NCBI GenBank assembly: GCA_012517025.1
Contig: JAAYVT010000697.1
Coordinates: 1-13,007 of the forward strand
Origin: Phyllobacteriaceae bacterium
GTDB taxonomy: Bacteria; Pseudomonadota; Alphaproteobacteria; Rhizobiales; Ancalomicrobiaceae
Length of the DNA: 13,007 nt
Reading direction: 5' to 3'
Positions 1 to 7,403 of this stretch are shown piece after piece (position 1 is the stretch's first letter; the number at the start of each line of letters is the position of its first letter). Both the position numbers and the translations under genes were made by a program. Under the pieces are notes generated by a model. The model had not been told where the DNA came from and searched no databases. It saw only the letters and a list, made by a program, of their open reading frames with translations.

Positions 1-2387
1 ACGGCATCGAAGGCGCGTCTAAGCAGATGTCCTACTTGCTCGTCCAACCACCAATGCTTCAACCCATCATCACTTCCCAACTCTACGGCAAGACGCACAT
101 GCGCTTTCGCAATGTCAGCGCCGTCACGCGCGGTCACTCGGGACAACGCCTCGACGTATAGGCGCAGCACATCAACGTCGTCAGAATTGCTTGCGTTCTT
201 ACGAACGCGAACGCACCAGAAACTAATGGCGCGTTCAAGCCGCATCCGAAGCTCAGCGACCGTTTCCGCGTCAAGACGGGCGACGGGAATCCGACCGAGA
301 TGGACATCGATCGGCCCCTTGGAATAACTCGGCTTTGTCGAAAGAAACGCAGAGTGCCACATCGCGTTCGGCTCGAAAGCAAGCCGGAGCGCGTCGGCAA
401 GGTGGGTTCCGAGCACGTCCATGTAACGCATACGGATCGGCATCCCAACTCGCTCGGCAACGTGGCGCAACTCGCCGAGCGGCGTGACTTGTTCGGCGGA
501 GCGGAAGGAGACGGTGTTGCTGTTGTCGCGGTAGCTCCCCGCCTCGAAGCCGGGCTCGATCGGCCTCGCTTCCCAGCGCTTGCGGAGTCCCTCGGCTACA
601 TCGCTATCGGGTGCGCGCAACTGTTCCCACGGGTCGTAATCACGCAGCGCCAGCCGGTCTAGCCCATTCAATTCAGCAAGAAGGACGCCGTCGTCCTCCC
701 AGCGCAACGCACCGGCCAACCACCTTGCCCACACGAAACGCGAACGAAGCGCGACGCTATCGGGATCACGCAGAACACGCGTACGTAACTTCCGAACGGC
801 AATGCCGATGGTACTGTGGGCCTCCTCCGTCTCTCCGACCCAATAAAGCAACGCGGCCCGCCGCAGCCCCCAAACAGGATCGTCACCGTCGATCTTGCTC
901 AAATTTTCCGCCACAAACTCGAAGTCGAGGCGGTCGCGCGCGAAGAGGCAACGCTCATGCGCCACGAGCGCGGACAGATCGCTGGGCACGGTGAGCATCT
1001 CGAAGCGCGTCGCGCGGGTCGCGAACGCCGCTTCGTCGTCAGCCGATCGCGCTGCACCCAGCAAAGCTCGGACGAGCCCGCACACTAGATCCGGTTCGGC
1101 TTCGACCAGTGCTTCGAGAGGCAATGACGCGTCCATGCGATCGGCAAGCCACGGCGGGAGAGGTTGCGCCCCATGATCGTACCGCCATGCCAACTCCAAC
1201 AATGCATCCCGGCTTTCGCACTCAGGCAAGGTGTCGAGAGCGAGCAAAATGTTGTCGACGGAATTGGTGCCATGACGGATCGCGCGGCGCACTTCGCCAG
1301 GACAGACGACCCACCTTGGGCATGCTTTCCGGTCCCTTCGCCAGATTGCCAACGCTCCACGGAGTGTTTCGATGACCTTCTCTGGATTTTGGCGGTCGCG
1401 GACCCATGCATCGTGATCAGCGCCACGCACGCTTGGATAATCCTGATACGATGTCGGTTGCCAATCGCCCGGTTCAGCGGGCCGGGCCGCCTTGAGATAG
1501 TCAAGAAACATGGAAATCGCAGCGGTATGGCGCCGATCAGTCCGCTCGCCCTTCACTGCAGGGGCAAAATCGATCGGGGTGACACCACGCGCCTCCAGCA
1601 GACGCCGTTTGACGGGTGGTAGATCGAGTGCACCGACGAGGTAGATGCGCCTAGCGTTGCTGCTCAACCGATCGCGCACCCAACCTGCCCACTGCAGGAA
1701 GTTCGGATCATCGCCCGAAAAACCGAGCAGACACAGCTCATTCTCGATGAACACCTGCCGGGCCGTATTGACGAACGCCGCTCGGCGTTGCGGGTACGTG
1801 CGGTAATCCTCTTCGGAAATCACCACGCTCGCCCCATCCCCTAGCGAGCCATGCAACTTGATGATCCGCGGACCCTGGGCGTGGGGGAGGTCGCTCTCCT
1901 TGACAACGATATCATAGCCGCGCGGTGCGTCCTTGGCCGCGCGTTCGAGCAGCGTGTCATAGTTGGTCGTCAACACGTCGGCCCACGGCAGATCGAGCAA
2001 ATCCCGATGGATCAATCCGGGCTCGAAAGTGTCGTCTCGGATGCTGCGACGCAGGAAATCCGTCAGTGCTGCGTCGCCGAGGCCGGCGCGGAATTCCTCT
2101 GCGATCCGTAAAGGATCACTCGGCACGTTCGCACGTTCCCCGCCGTAGAGTTCGCGGGTCATGCCCTCCGCCAGATCGGACCATAGGGGGGGAGGCGAAG
2201 CGTCGTTGGATAGGAGCTGCGCCCCACCGCGGCTGACACCAGCACCGACGAAAACTGCCGCCCCGCGCAATGTCCCGCGCGACCACAGCGCCCGGCAAAG
2301 CTGCTCTAGCGCCGGCCGGTCGGGCAGAGCGGCCAAGAGGCCGAGGGAAGGCAAACGAGCATCGGTGATCGGCAAGAAGGCATTCAC
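1..2387 (-). CDS. SIR2-domain (defence-associated sirtuin-like) protein, 3' end outside the window
   Basis: The minus-strand frame is open for about 795 codons and leaves the window without a stop. The N-terminal ~270 residues carry the SIR2_2-type motif series. FVGAGVS lies at about 46-52 (NAD-binding glycine loop), LTTNYD at about 139-144, KLHGS at about 177-181 (the His expected to be catalytic) and GFSGDDPNF at about 222-230, followed by a YLVGALDL strand near 250. Proteins with this fold in bacteria often degrade NAD+ on phage infection and cause abortive infection; that role here is inference. The ~520 residues after the SIR2 domain are probably mostly helical, and I recognise no named domain; in this family that part usually senses the trigger. 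The start is uncertain. GTG at 2387 is the first plausible in-frame start after an in-frame TGA at 2423-2421, but no good Shine-Dalgarno precedes it. An ATG at 2424 is in another frame, so a small N-terminal frameshift is possible. Confidence 0.88.
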   Translation of the reverse strand, partial: MNAFLPITDARLPSLGLLAALPDRPALEQLCRALWSRGTLRGAAVFVGAGVSRGGAQLLSNDASPPPLWSDLAEGMTRELYGGERANVPSDPLRIAEEFRAGLGDAALTDFLRRSIRDDTFEPGLIHRDLLDLPWADVLTTNYDTLLERAAKDAPRGYDIVVKESDLPHAQGPRIIKLHGSLGDGASVVISEEDYRTYPQRRAAFVNTARQVFIENELCLLGFSGDDPNFLQWAGWVRDRLSSNARRIYLVGALDLPPVKRRLLEARGVTPIDFAPAVKGERTDRRHTAAISMFLDYLKAARPAEPGDWQPTSYQDYPSVRGADHDAWVRDRQNPEKVIETLRGALAIWRRDRKACPRWVVCPGEVRRAIRHGTNSVDNILLALDTLPECESRDALLELAWRYDHGAQPLPPWLADRMDASLPLEALVEAEPDLVCGLVRALLGAARSADDEAAFATRATRFEMLTVPSDLSALVAHERCLFARDRLDFEFVAENLSKIDGDDPVWGLRRAALLYWVGETEEAHSTIGIAVRKLRTRVLRDPDSVALRSRFVWARWLAGALRWEDDGVLLAELNGLDRLALRDYDPWEQLRAPDSDVAEGLRKRWEARPIEPGFEAGSYRDNSNTVSFRSAEQVTPLGELRHVAERVGMPIRMRYMDVLGTHLADALRLAFEPNAMWHSAFLSTKPSYSKGPIDVHLGRIPVARLDAETVAELRMRLERAISFWCVRVRKNASNSDDVDVLRLYVEALSRVTARDGADIAKAHVRLAVELGSDDGLKHWWLDEQVGHLLRRAFDA

Positions 2388-2529
2388 TTCGAACTGAATT
2401 TGCGGATGTGAGACGATAGCTCATTTCCAGGGGCACACCAATCGGTTGGCTTGCCGCTGTTCGTGCATGAGTAGGCTAGCAGCCGACTACCGCACGCAGC
2501 GGGGAGAGAAGCCGACCGGCGCGACGCGG

Positions 2530-2801
2530 GCGCTCTGCTTCCGCTCGTAGTCGGCGCTTGGGCGGAATGCCTTCCACCTCGCCGAGACGCTCCTCACCAA
2601 GCGGCTGATGGCGGTAGTGGGTGACAAGGTCAGCGGCTTGGACGCTTAGCGCGACGGGACCGAGACCGTCGGCCGGCGGCATCGAAGACCAAATAGCTGG
2701 CCGTGATCGATGGGCCTCCACGCTACGATCTCTGCGATCAGCTGGACCCGGGGGCGAAGGCGCTGGAGAAGGTGGCCCCGTTCTTCCGCGCGCATCTGTG
2801 A
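2530..2801 (+). pseudogene. Decayed alpha/beta-hydrolase (dienelactone-hydrolase-like) C-terminus, copy 1
   Basis: Translated in pieces, this stretch reads as the end of an alpha/beta hydrolase. The first piece is AFHLAETLLTKRLMAVVGDK in the frame of 2572, then an RDGTE segment. The second piece is AASKTK-stop-LAVIDG with RYDLCDQ and a final FFRAHL, ending at TGA 2799-2801. Stop codons at 2548 and 2647 (the latter where a Tyr is expected in an AYRDG motif), a frame change near 2672 and a stop at 2694 show that the gene is dead. The family assignment rests on the order of motifs: a GDKV loop, then the IDG..HYDLYD-like loop that would carry the catalytic His, then a terminal FF..HL helix. Here the His position appears lost (PPRYDLCD). 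No intact 5' part is recognisable between the SIR2 gene and this remnant. Confidence 0.6.
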
Positions 2802-2997
2802 AGGGCCGGGGCGAATGTGGCGATGCGGCGTCCTTCGGTTCCCCGTGACACCTCTTCAGCCATCGAATGTGCCGCTCGCCATGGGCGCGGATCACGAGCG
2901 GCCATACGAGGTCGGGAGACTGCGCCGAATGGGTCCGTCGGTGTAGTGCGTGACAGGGCCGTCATCGGGTGGCCCAACCTTCGTTGTCGGGCATCAC

Positions 2998-3025
2998 TGC
3001 AACCGGTTGCACAATCGATTGTGCA
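2998..3025. promoter_or_regulatory. Two overlapping LacI-type palindromic operators
   Basis: TGCAACCGGTTGCA (2998-3011) is a perfect 14-bp palindrome, and TGCACAATCGATTGTGCA (3008-3025) is a perfect 18-bp palindrome. They share the four bases TGCA at 3008-3011. An even-length palindrome with a central CG flanked by TGC/GCA ends is the typical shape of LacI/GalR-family operators, which commonly regulate sugar or acid catabolism genes. No LacI-family gene and no intact catabolic gene remains nearby, so the pair may be an orphan control region left after gene loss. The palindromes are read directly; the regulator family is inference. Confidence 0.5.
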
Positions 3026-3087
3026 TCGTTCTTCCGCCGGCAACGAGCGACTTGCACCTCGGAAAGCCAAGCTGTCCCGAGGCGCGG

Positions 3088-3115
3088 GAGTGTTCAGAGG
3101 CGCCTCCGAACACTC
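3088..3115. repeat. 28-bp near-perfect palindrome (hairpin or protein site)
   Basis: Arms GAGTGTTC (3088-3095) and GAACACTC (3108-3115) surround the self-complementary core GAGGCGCCTC, with a single A/C mismatch pair. It lies about 60 bases past the stop of the minus-strand exported-protein gene, so it could serve as its transcription terminator. No T run follows on either strand, so a classic intrinsic terminator is not proven and a dimeric protein-binding site is equally possible. Confidence 0.45.
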
Positions 3116-3175
3116 GTTGCAGTCGAAACGGGCCCTTCCCTGTCATCGGGATCCGCTCTGCGACGCCTCCAAGTT

Positions 3176-3601
3176 TCAGGGCTTGCGTGCCAGCCCCTTG
3201 GTGAGCGCGCAGTTGTCGAGGAAGCGCCGCGCCGTCTCGGTAAACCGGACGGTCCCCTCGTCCGGGTTCTGCTCCGGCGAGCCGTACATCAGGATCTTCG
3301 TGCAGTCGCTCGTCACGGACGCTAGGGTGATGCCGCCGCGCGACTTGGCGTCGGTGAAGAAGCGGGTAAAATAGCGTTCGACCTGCTCTTCCTGGCAACT
3401 CGTGACGCTGTCGTAGATGCCGCCACCGCAGCCGGCGAAGGCCGGTGAGGCGATCAAGGTAAGGCCGAGGGCGAACGCGGCGTACCCTCTGGACCGACGA
3501 TGGCGGGCATGCTTCGACGACCGACCATCGAGGCCCCGCGCCGCATCCAGGCGCGTTCCGTTGGTTCCGAATTCAATGATGCTCATGCCGAGTATGGACA
3601 T
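3176..3601 (-). CDS. Small exported protein with four cysteines, unknown function
   Basis: The gene encodes 141 residues. The start ATG at 3601 is chosen because GGGGGAT lies six to seven bases upstream, and the frame before it has no comparable ribosome site; a second Met five codons later is possible. A basic stretch (RSSKHARHRRSR) is followed by a hydrophobic segment (YAAFALGLTLIAS) and PAFA before GCGGG, which is a signal peptidase I type signal with cleavage after AFA. The predicted mature part is about 85 residues with four Cys (in GCGGG, TSCQEE, SDCTK and DNCAL), enough for two disulfides in the periplasm. I do not recognise a family. The neighbours give no functional hint: palindromes lie downstream and a long empty region upstream. 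Confidence 0.7.
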   Translation of the reverse strand: MSILGMSIIEFGTNGTRLDAARGLDGRSSKHARHRRSRGYAAFALGLTLIASPAFAGCGGGIYDSVTSCQEEQVERYFTRFFTDAKSRGGITLASVTSDCTKILMYGSPEQNPDEGTVRFTETARRFLDNCALTKGLARKP

Positions 3602-4368
3602 ACGATCCCCCGTTGCCACGCCGGCTGGTGCCGGGTGGTTGAACACGTGCGAGCACGGGGGCAGCACGCCTCCCGTATTTCCTTTGCAGGTGTTGTATTC
3701 CGGGAGCCGCCCGACAGAGCGGAGCCCGTGCTCAGCACCGATGTGCACCGACAGGACTGTTCAAGGCCCTGGCAGCGAACGGAAATTACACCCGTGCGTT
3801 TCTGCGTGCCAGCGCAATCTCGGGCTACGCATCGTGCCAATGCAGCGGGGAAGCGACCGAGAGCGTGGGCACGATTGGTCGCGCGGCATCACCCGAAGCC
3901 GTTGGCCGTTTGGAAGAGTGCACCCGGTTGCAAATATCCGTTGATTGCCGTTCCTACGCCGGGTTCTATTTATAGTAGTAATATCTACTGACTCACCTAC
4001 GCTGTAGAACACTCGCGGTGTCCGATAACTGGCTCGTCGATGCCTATGGCGCTCTGGAGCGGACTACCGAGACCAGAATATTTTCAGAAGCCCATCACAA
4101 CCCTCACCTGCACGACGGAACGGACATCCGAAGCCGGCAAGACAAGAGAAGAACAATCGGCATAGCGAGCTTCACCCCGCCCGATCAGACCCGGGACCGG
4201 TCTCCGTAGACACGCACTCCTATGGATTCCGGTGCCTCAGCGGCTTCGTCGAAAAGATGTTTCTCGGCACCACACCGACCCGGAACCTCGACGACACAAC
4301 TGCTGATTTCTCAGATCCGTGCTACGTTGTCGCCATCACGAACTGCTCCCGATTTGACGGGCATAGAG
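3602..4368. other. Long intergenic region, nothing recognised
   Basis: About 770 bases without a convincing gene. A 63-codon plus-strand frame (4018-4209, GTG start) has neither a ribosome site nor familiar motifs. Around 3971-3990 the sequence becomes A+T-rich, with a short inverted repeat AGTAG-TAATAT-CTACT (3974-3989), which might be part of a control region. The stretch separates divergently oriented genes (exported protein to the left, DUF4236 protein to the right), so both promoters should lie in it, but I cannot point to clear -35/-10 boxes. Confidence 0.55.
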
Positions 4369-6119
4369 ATGGGTTTCAGATTTCGCAGATCGGTGCGCCT
4401 GTTTCCGGGCGTACGGGTCAACTTCGGCCTCCGGGGAGTGAGCGTCAGCGCCGGGGTTCCCGGGATGACGGTCAACATCGGTCCGCGACGATCGTCCATA
4501 ACGGTCGGCATCCCCGGAACGGGCTTGTCCTACACGGAGACCCTCGGCCCCGCTCGTCGACCGGTCCGCAGCCCTCCGCCTGTCGGCAATTTCGTTGCCG
4601 AGCCGCTCGCCGCTCCCATCGATAGGATCGAACCGGGGGAGTGCTCCCGGGTGAGATCCGAAGTGCCGAGGTCGCCGCCTTGACCTCGCCCGACCTGGAG
4701 GGGCTCAAGAAGCTGATCAACGAGGCCGCGCATCAGAAGGCATCGCTGCAGTCCGACTGGCTCGAGGCCGTGAGTGCGCGAAAGAAGGCCTGGAAGAAGC
4801 TCCGCCGCCGCGAGCAACTGCCGCTCAGGCTGTTCATGAAGCAGGCGATACCGAAAGCCAGAGAGGCTTTCGACGAGGCGGAGAACGAGGCCAAGAAGGT
4901 CGCCGAGGCCCTTGCAGCGTCCGATATCAAGGTCGAGGTGGTTCTCGACGATCGCTGTTGGGCGGCATGGTCCCGCCTCGAACAGGCGCACCGGCGGCTG
5001 TCGAACTCGGCCCGGTTCTGGGACGTGACGTCTTCGCTGGTGGTCGATCGTTTCCGGACGCGCTCGGCGGCGAGCTTCGAGGTGACGCGCACGCTCGTCG
5101 GGCTCCGCCCCATCACGGACGGCATTCTCTCCGGACCACACCGCGGCATGAGGTTCGAGAATGCCAACGGCGACGATCTCGACATCTTCCCCGGCTTCTT
5201 GTTGATCCGCCAGAAGCAGGGGACGGATTACGCCCTCGTCGACCTCCGCGACCTCGACGCCCGCTCGTATCCGCAGCAGTTCATCGAAGCCGAAGGCGTA
5301 CCGCCGGACGCTCGGGTCGTCGGCCATGCCTGGGCGAAGTCGAACAAGGACGGCTCGCCGGATCGACGCTTCAGGGACAACCACCAGATCCCGATCGCAC
5401 TATATGGTCGGATCGAGTTCGCGACCTCCAGCGGAGTGCGCGAGGCCTACGATGCGAGCGACTGCGAAGCCGCTCTCGAGTTCGGTGAGGCTCTGCGAAC
5501 CCTTCAAGCGGAACTGCGACGCCACGCATCCGACCCCGGACCCGTTCAAGTCGCCTCTCCGGTCGATCGGTCCTCGAGCGATCGAGCCATCGCGCTTCCG
5601 GCACTCCCCGACGTGTGGCCGGCCTATGAAGCGCTGCTGATACCTCTTGCCGTGGTCGGGGCGATGGCAATTCCGTTCTCGGTGTCCAGACCCGTGGTCG
5701 GCCCCGCGGTGTCCTCGATCACCAGCCCGCCGTCACCTGCCGCCCTCTCGGCGCCGGTCGAAGAGACGACGACGATGACGCAGCCGCCGGTTCCGCCCCC
5801 GGAAGGCAATACGACGATCGTCAAGTCGCCCCAGTCGGCGAAGAGGGAACCGGCCGGGCTTGGTGAACCGATGTCGCTGGCGCCCACTCCCTCGGACGTG
5901 CGCGGGTCGACCTCGGAACCGGTGATGAAGCGGATGGTCACGACGACGGGGGCCAATGTGCGGGCGGAACCGGATCGAGGCGCGCCCTCGACCAGGGTGG
6001 TTGCCGCGGGCACATCGGTGGTCGTGCTCGACAAGAAGAACGGGTGGGTCCGAGTCGGGAGCAGCACGTCGGAGCCCTGGGGCTGGATCCACTCGAGCCT
6101 CCTCGCGGCGGCCCCTTGA
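4369..6119 (+). CDS. DUF4236 / transmembrane / bacterial SH3 protein, interrupted by a one-base frameshift near 4635
   Basis: The first frame begins at ATG 4369 (MGFRFRRS...) and carries a DUF4236 domain of about 55 residues with the usual repeating short strands (LRGVSVSAGVPGMTVNIG, VGIPGTGLSYTET). That frame stops at 4681-4683. The rest continues in the -1 frame from about 4626 to TGA 6117-6119, in which GTG 4641 could also act as an independent start. The downstream part (492 codons from 4641) begins PGEIRSAEV and has an Ala/Glu/Lys/Arg-rich, probably coiled region at about 20-125. A globular part at 125-290 includes FENANGDDLDIFPGF. A membrane segment lies at about 331-348, a Pro/Thr/Ser-rich linker follows to about 425, and a bacterial SH3 domain at 430-489 ends GWVRVGSS...WGWIHSSLL. 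This order suggests a membrane-anchored, possibly cell-wall-contacting protein; its function is unknown. One base lost from the G run 4635-4639 would explain the break. Confidence 0.75.
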
Positions 6120-6472
6120 TGTCCGGCGCCCGGCCGTGTGGCGACGGACCACGGCTTCGCGAGCGGCGCGGATCGATTGTGCCCCCGGCCGGTCTCGCGG
6201 TCGCTGAGGACGGTCCCGATCCATCGCGAAGGAAGCACCGCTGCCCATCTCCCCGCCGCCCGACGGCCGTCTGACGGGCCTGCAGGGCGGTATGAGCGCC
6301 TGGGCACGGCGAGGTCTGCTGGTGCCCCCTCAACCGAGAACCCGACTGGTTCGAGCCTCGGCGCCGCGAACTACGGGAGGCCAGCCCCTTCCGCGGAAGC
6401 GGCTCTTCGGCGGTCGGGGTTCAGCGGACGTTGATCCGACCGCGACGTCTGCGAGACGACCGACGCCACGGC
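6120..6472. other. Intergenic stretch, nothing recognised
   Basis: No convincing gene lies between the SH3-protein stop and the second hydrolase remnant. A possible short hairpin (GCCGTG ... CACGGC, within 6130-6160) follows the stop codon but has no T run, so a terminator is only a guess. Overlapping plus-strand frames here are Arg/Pro/Ala-rich, as expected of random high-GC sequence. Confidence 0.5.
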
Positions 6473-6600
6473 ATGCAATGCGGCGAGAAGCTGAGCGTCG
6501 CGGCGCGAGTGCACTTCTCCCGCTCCTCGCCGACGTTCGGCTGGGACGCCTTCCACCTCGCCGCGACGCCCCTCACCCAGCGGCTGATGGCGCTGGTAGC
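6473..6600 (+). pseudogene. Alpha/beta-hydrolase fragment, copy 2
   Basis: The frame from 6473 reads FGWDAFHLAATPLTQRLMAL. Over about 30 positions this matches the copy-1 remnant (GRNAFHLAETLLTKRLMAV) at more than half of the residues, and the DNA matches too (the stretch CGGCTGATGGCG is shared). The similarity breaks off at about 6600, just before the 3' end of the minus-strand winged-helix gene. The GDKV loop and everything after it are missing. Only a short internal piece of the gene remains, so the family call depends on copy 1. Confidence 0.45.
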
Positions 6601-6622
6601 AATCGGGTCGAAGAGAACCTCT

Positions 6623-7078
6623 TCAGAGTTCCCGCCAGCGCATGCGGGCGGCGGCGATGTCATCGAAAGTCCAATGAAGGTTCAGACTCAGGGTCAGGCC
6701 GTTCTGCCCGATGTCATGGACAACCAGCAACCCGATGTCGGAGAGCGACCTTACTGCAGACCTGAGCGCTTCCCTGCTGACGACGCCCCCCCGGTTCGCA
6801 TGAAGGAATTCCTGGATCTCGCGGTAGGTGGCGGTATGCCGGCTTCGACAACGCCCGACGGTCATCCACAAGACGGCCGCCGACAGCTTGATCTCCACCG
6901 GGCCGAGGCTCGGCCGAACGACATGCTTCAACCAAGACCAAGCAAGATCGCGAAGCGCCAGTGCCCTTGGGTGAGGTCCGCCGGCGGCGGTCGACGGGAG
7001 CCGTTCCCAGAACTCGTCATCGACTTCTGGGAACGGCATGAACACGACGTTGGTCGCGACGGGTCTGCGGCGGCGCAT
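6623..7078 (-). CDS. Winged-helix-like small protein at the end of the replication module
   Basis: The gene encodes 151 residues. ATG at 7078 is chosen because AAAGGGGGG lies just upstream; the frame extends further 5' but without a ribosome site. After a basic start (MRRRRP), residues about 60-135 have the pattern of a winged helix-turn-helix: helix SAAVLWMTVGR, then TYREIQEFLHANRGGVVSRE, a likely recognition helix ALRSAVRSLSDIGLLVV, and a strand-rich wing (GLTLSLNLHW). Proteins with such folds in satellites and plasmids act as regulators or initiator-like factors. Its position just beyond the clustered 9-bp repeats (7192-7348) and the DUF927 gene fits a role at that site. No named family is recognised, so the functional statement is inference. 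Confidence 0.7.
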   Translation of the reverse strand: MRRRRPVATNVVFMPFPEVDDEFWERLPSTAAGGPHPRALALRDLAWSWLKHVVRPSLGPVEIKLSAAVLWMTVGRCRSRHTATYREIQEFLHANRGGVVSREALRSAVRSLSDIGLLVVHDIGQNGLTLSLNLHWTFDDIAAARMRWREL

Positions 7079-7123
7079 GAGGCCCCCCTTTCTCTGGTTC
7101 TCGGTCGGGAGAAGAAACGGAAG

Positions 7124-7139
7124 TTGCAACCGGATTCAC
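7124..7139. repeat. 16-bp repeat, copy A (minus-strand TGAATCCGGTTGCAAC)
   Basis: The same 16 bases occur inside the 5' part of the TOPRIM-DUF927 gene at 9766-9781. This copy lies about 45 bases upstream of the winged-helix gene start. It shares TGCAACCGG with the palindrome at 2998-3011. It could be an operator, or chance. Confidence 0.3.
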
Positions 7140-7191
7140 CGCCCGGCGGGGGTCGATGCTGTGAGCCGATCGTCTGCTGGGTCGTTGCGGG

Positions 7192-7348
7192 TACGCCGGT
7201 TACGCCGGTTACACCCTCGAAACGGAGTTGCTCATGGGCAATCAGACGACTGCCGAGAACCGGTCGATCGCTCCCAGGGGGAAAGCATCGACCTCGTCGT
7301 CTCGACACTCTCTGTCTTGGAGGCGTAACCGGCGTAACCGGCGTAACC
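7192..7348. repeat. Clustered 9-bp repeats in a large inverted arrangement, candidate replication origin or control site
   Basis: On the left are two tandem copies of TACGCCGGT (7192-7209) followed by a degenerate third. On the right are three tandem copies of GGCGTAACC (7322-7348), the reverse complement of the same motif. The arms CGCCGGTTACGCCGGTTAC (7194-7212) and its exact reverse complement (7325-7343) are 19 bp long and enclose 112 bases. The site lies between the TOPRIM-DUF927 gene and the winged-helix gene, in the only sizeable gap of the replication module. Iterated short repeats beside a primase/helicase gene are typical of satellite and plasmid origins. The repeats are seen directly; the origin role is inference. 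Confidence 0.6.
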
Positions 7349-7354
7349 GCCCCC

Positions 7355-7382
7355 CGCCGCCGGGCGTTCGGGCCCGGCGGCG
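7355..7382. terminator. Strong GC hairpin downstream of the TOPRIM-DUF927 gene
   Basis: An 11-bp perfect stem (7355-7365 with 7372-7382, core GCCGCCGGGC / GCCCGGCGGC) has a six-base loop and begins about 20 bases past the minus-strand stop at 7404. It lacks a T run, so it may be a factor-dependent pause or terminator, a structure protecting mRNA ends, or part of the adjacent repeat site. Confidence 0.4.
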
Positions 7383-7403
7383 TGTCGATATGGACGTCGA
7401 GCC

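Larger units (their letters stand above)
2802..3175. other. Gene-free stretch with clustered palindromes
   Basis: I find no coding region here. Short open frames on both strands show neither known motifs nor good ribosome sites. The stretch lies between the hydrolase remnant and the 3' end of the exported-protein gene. It contains three palindromes within about 120 bases, listed separately. Confidence 0.6.

Noticed and set aside
300..1622. Several plus-strand frames of 90-150 codons in the left part
   Set aside because: All lie across the continuous minus-strand SIR2 reading frame, which shows conserved motifs.
3088..3115. LexA (SOS) box
   Set aside because: The GTTC/GAAC arms are separated by 12 bases and face each other, unlike the alphaproteobacterial direct repeat GTTC-N7-GTTC.
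4530..5384. Minus-strand open frame of 284 codons
   Set aside because: It is antisense to the coil region of the DUF4236/SH3 protein; its composition is typical of a shadow frame.
7192..7348. CRISPR array
   Set aside because: The repeats are 9 bp, directly tandem without spacers and in two opposed orientations; no cas genes are present.
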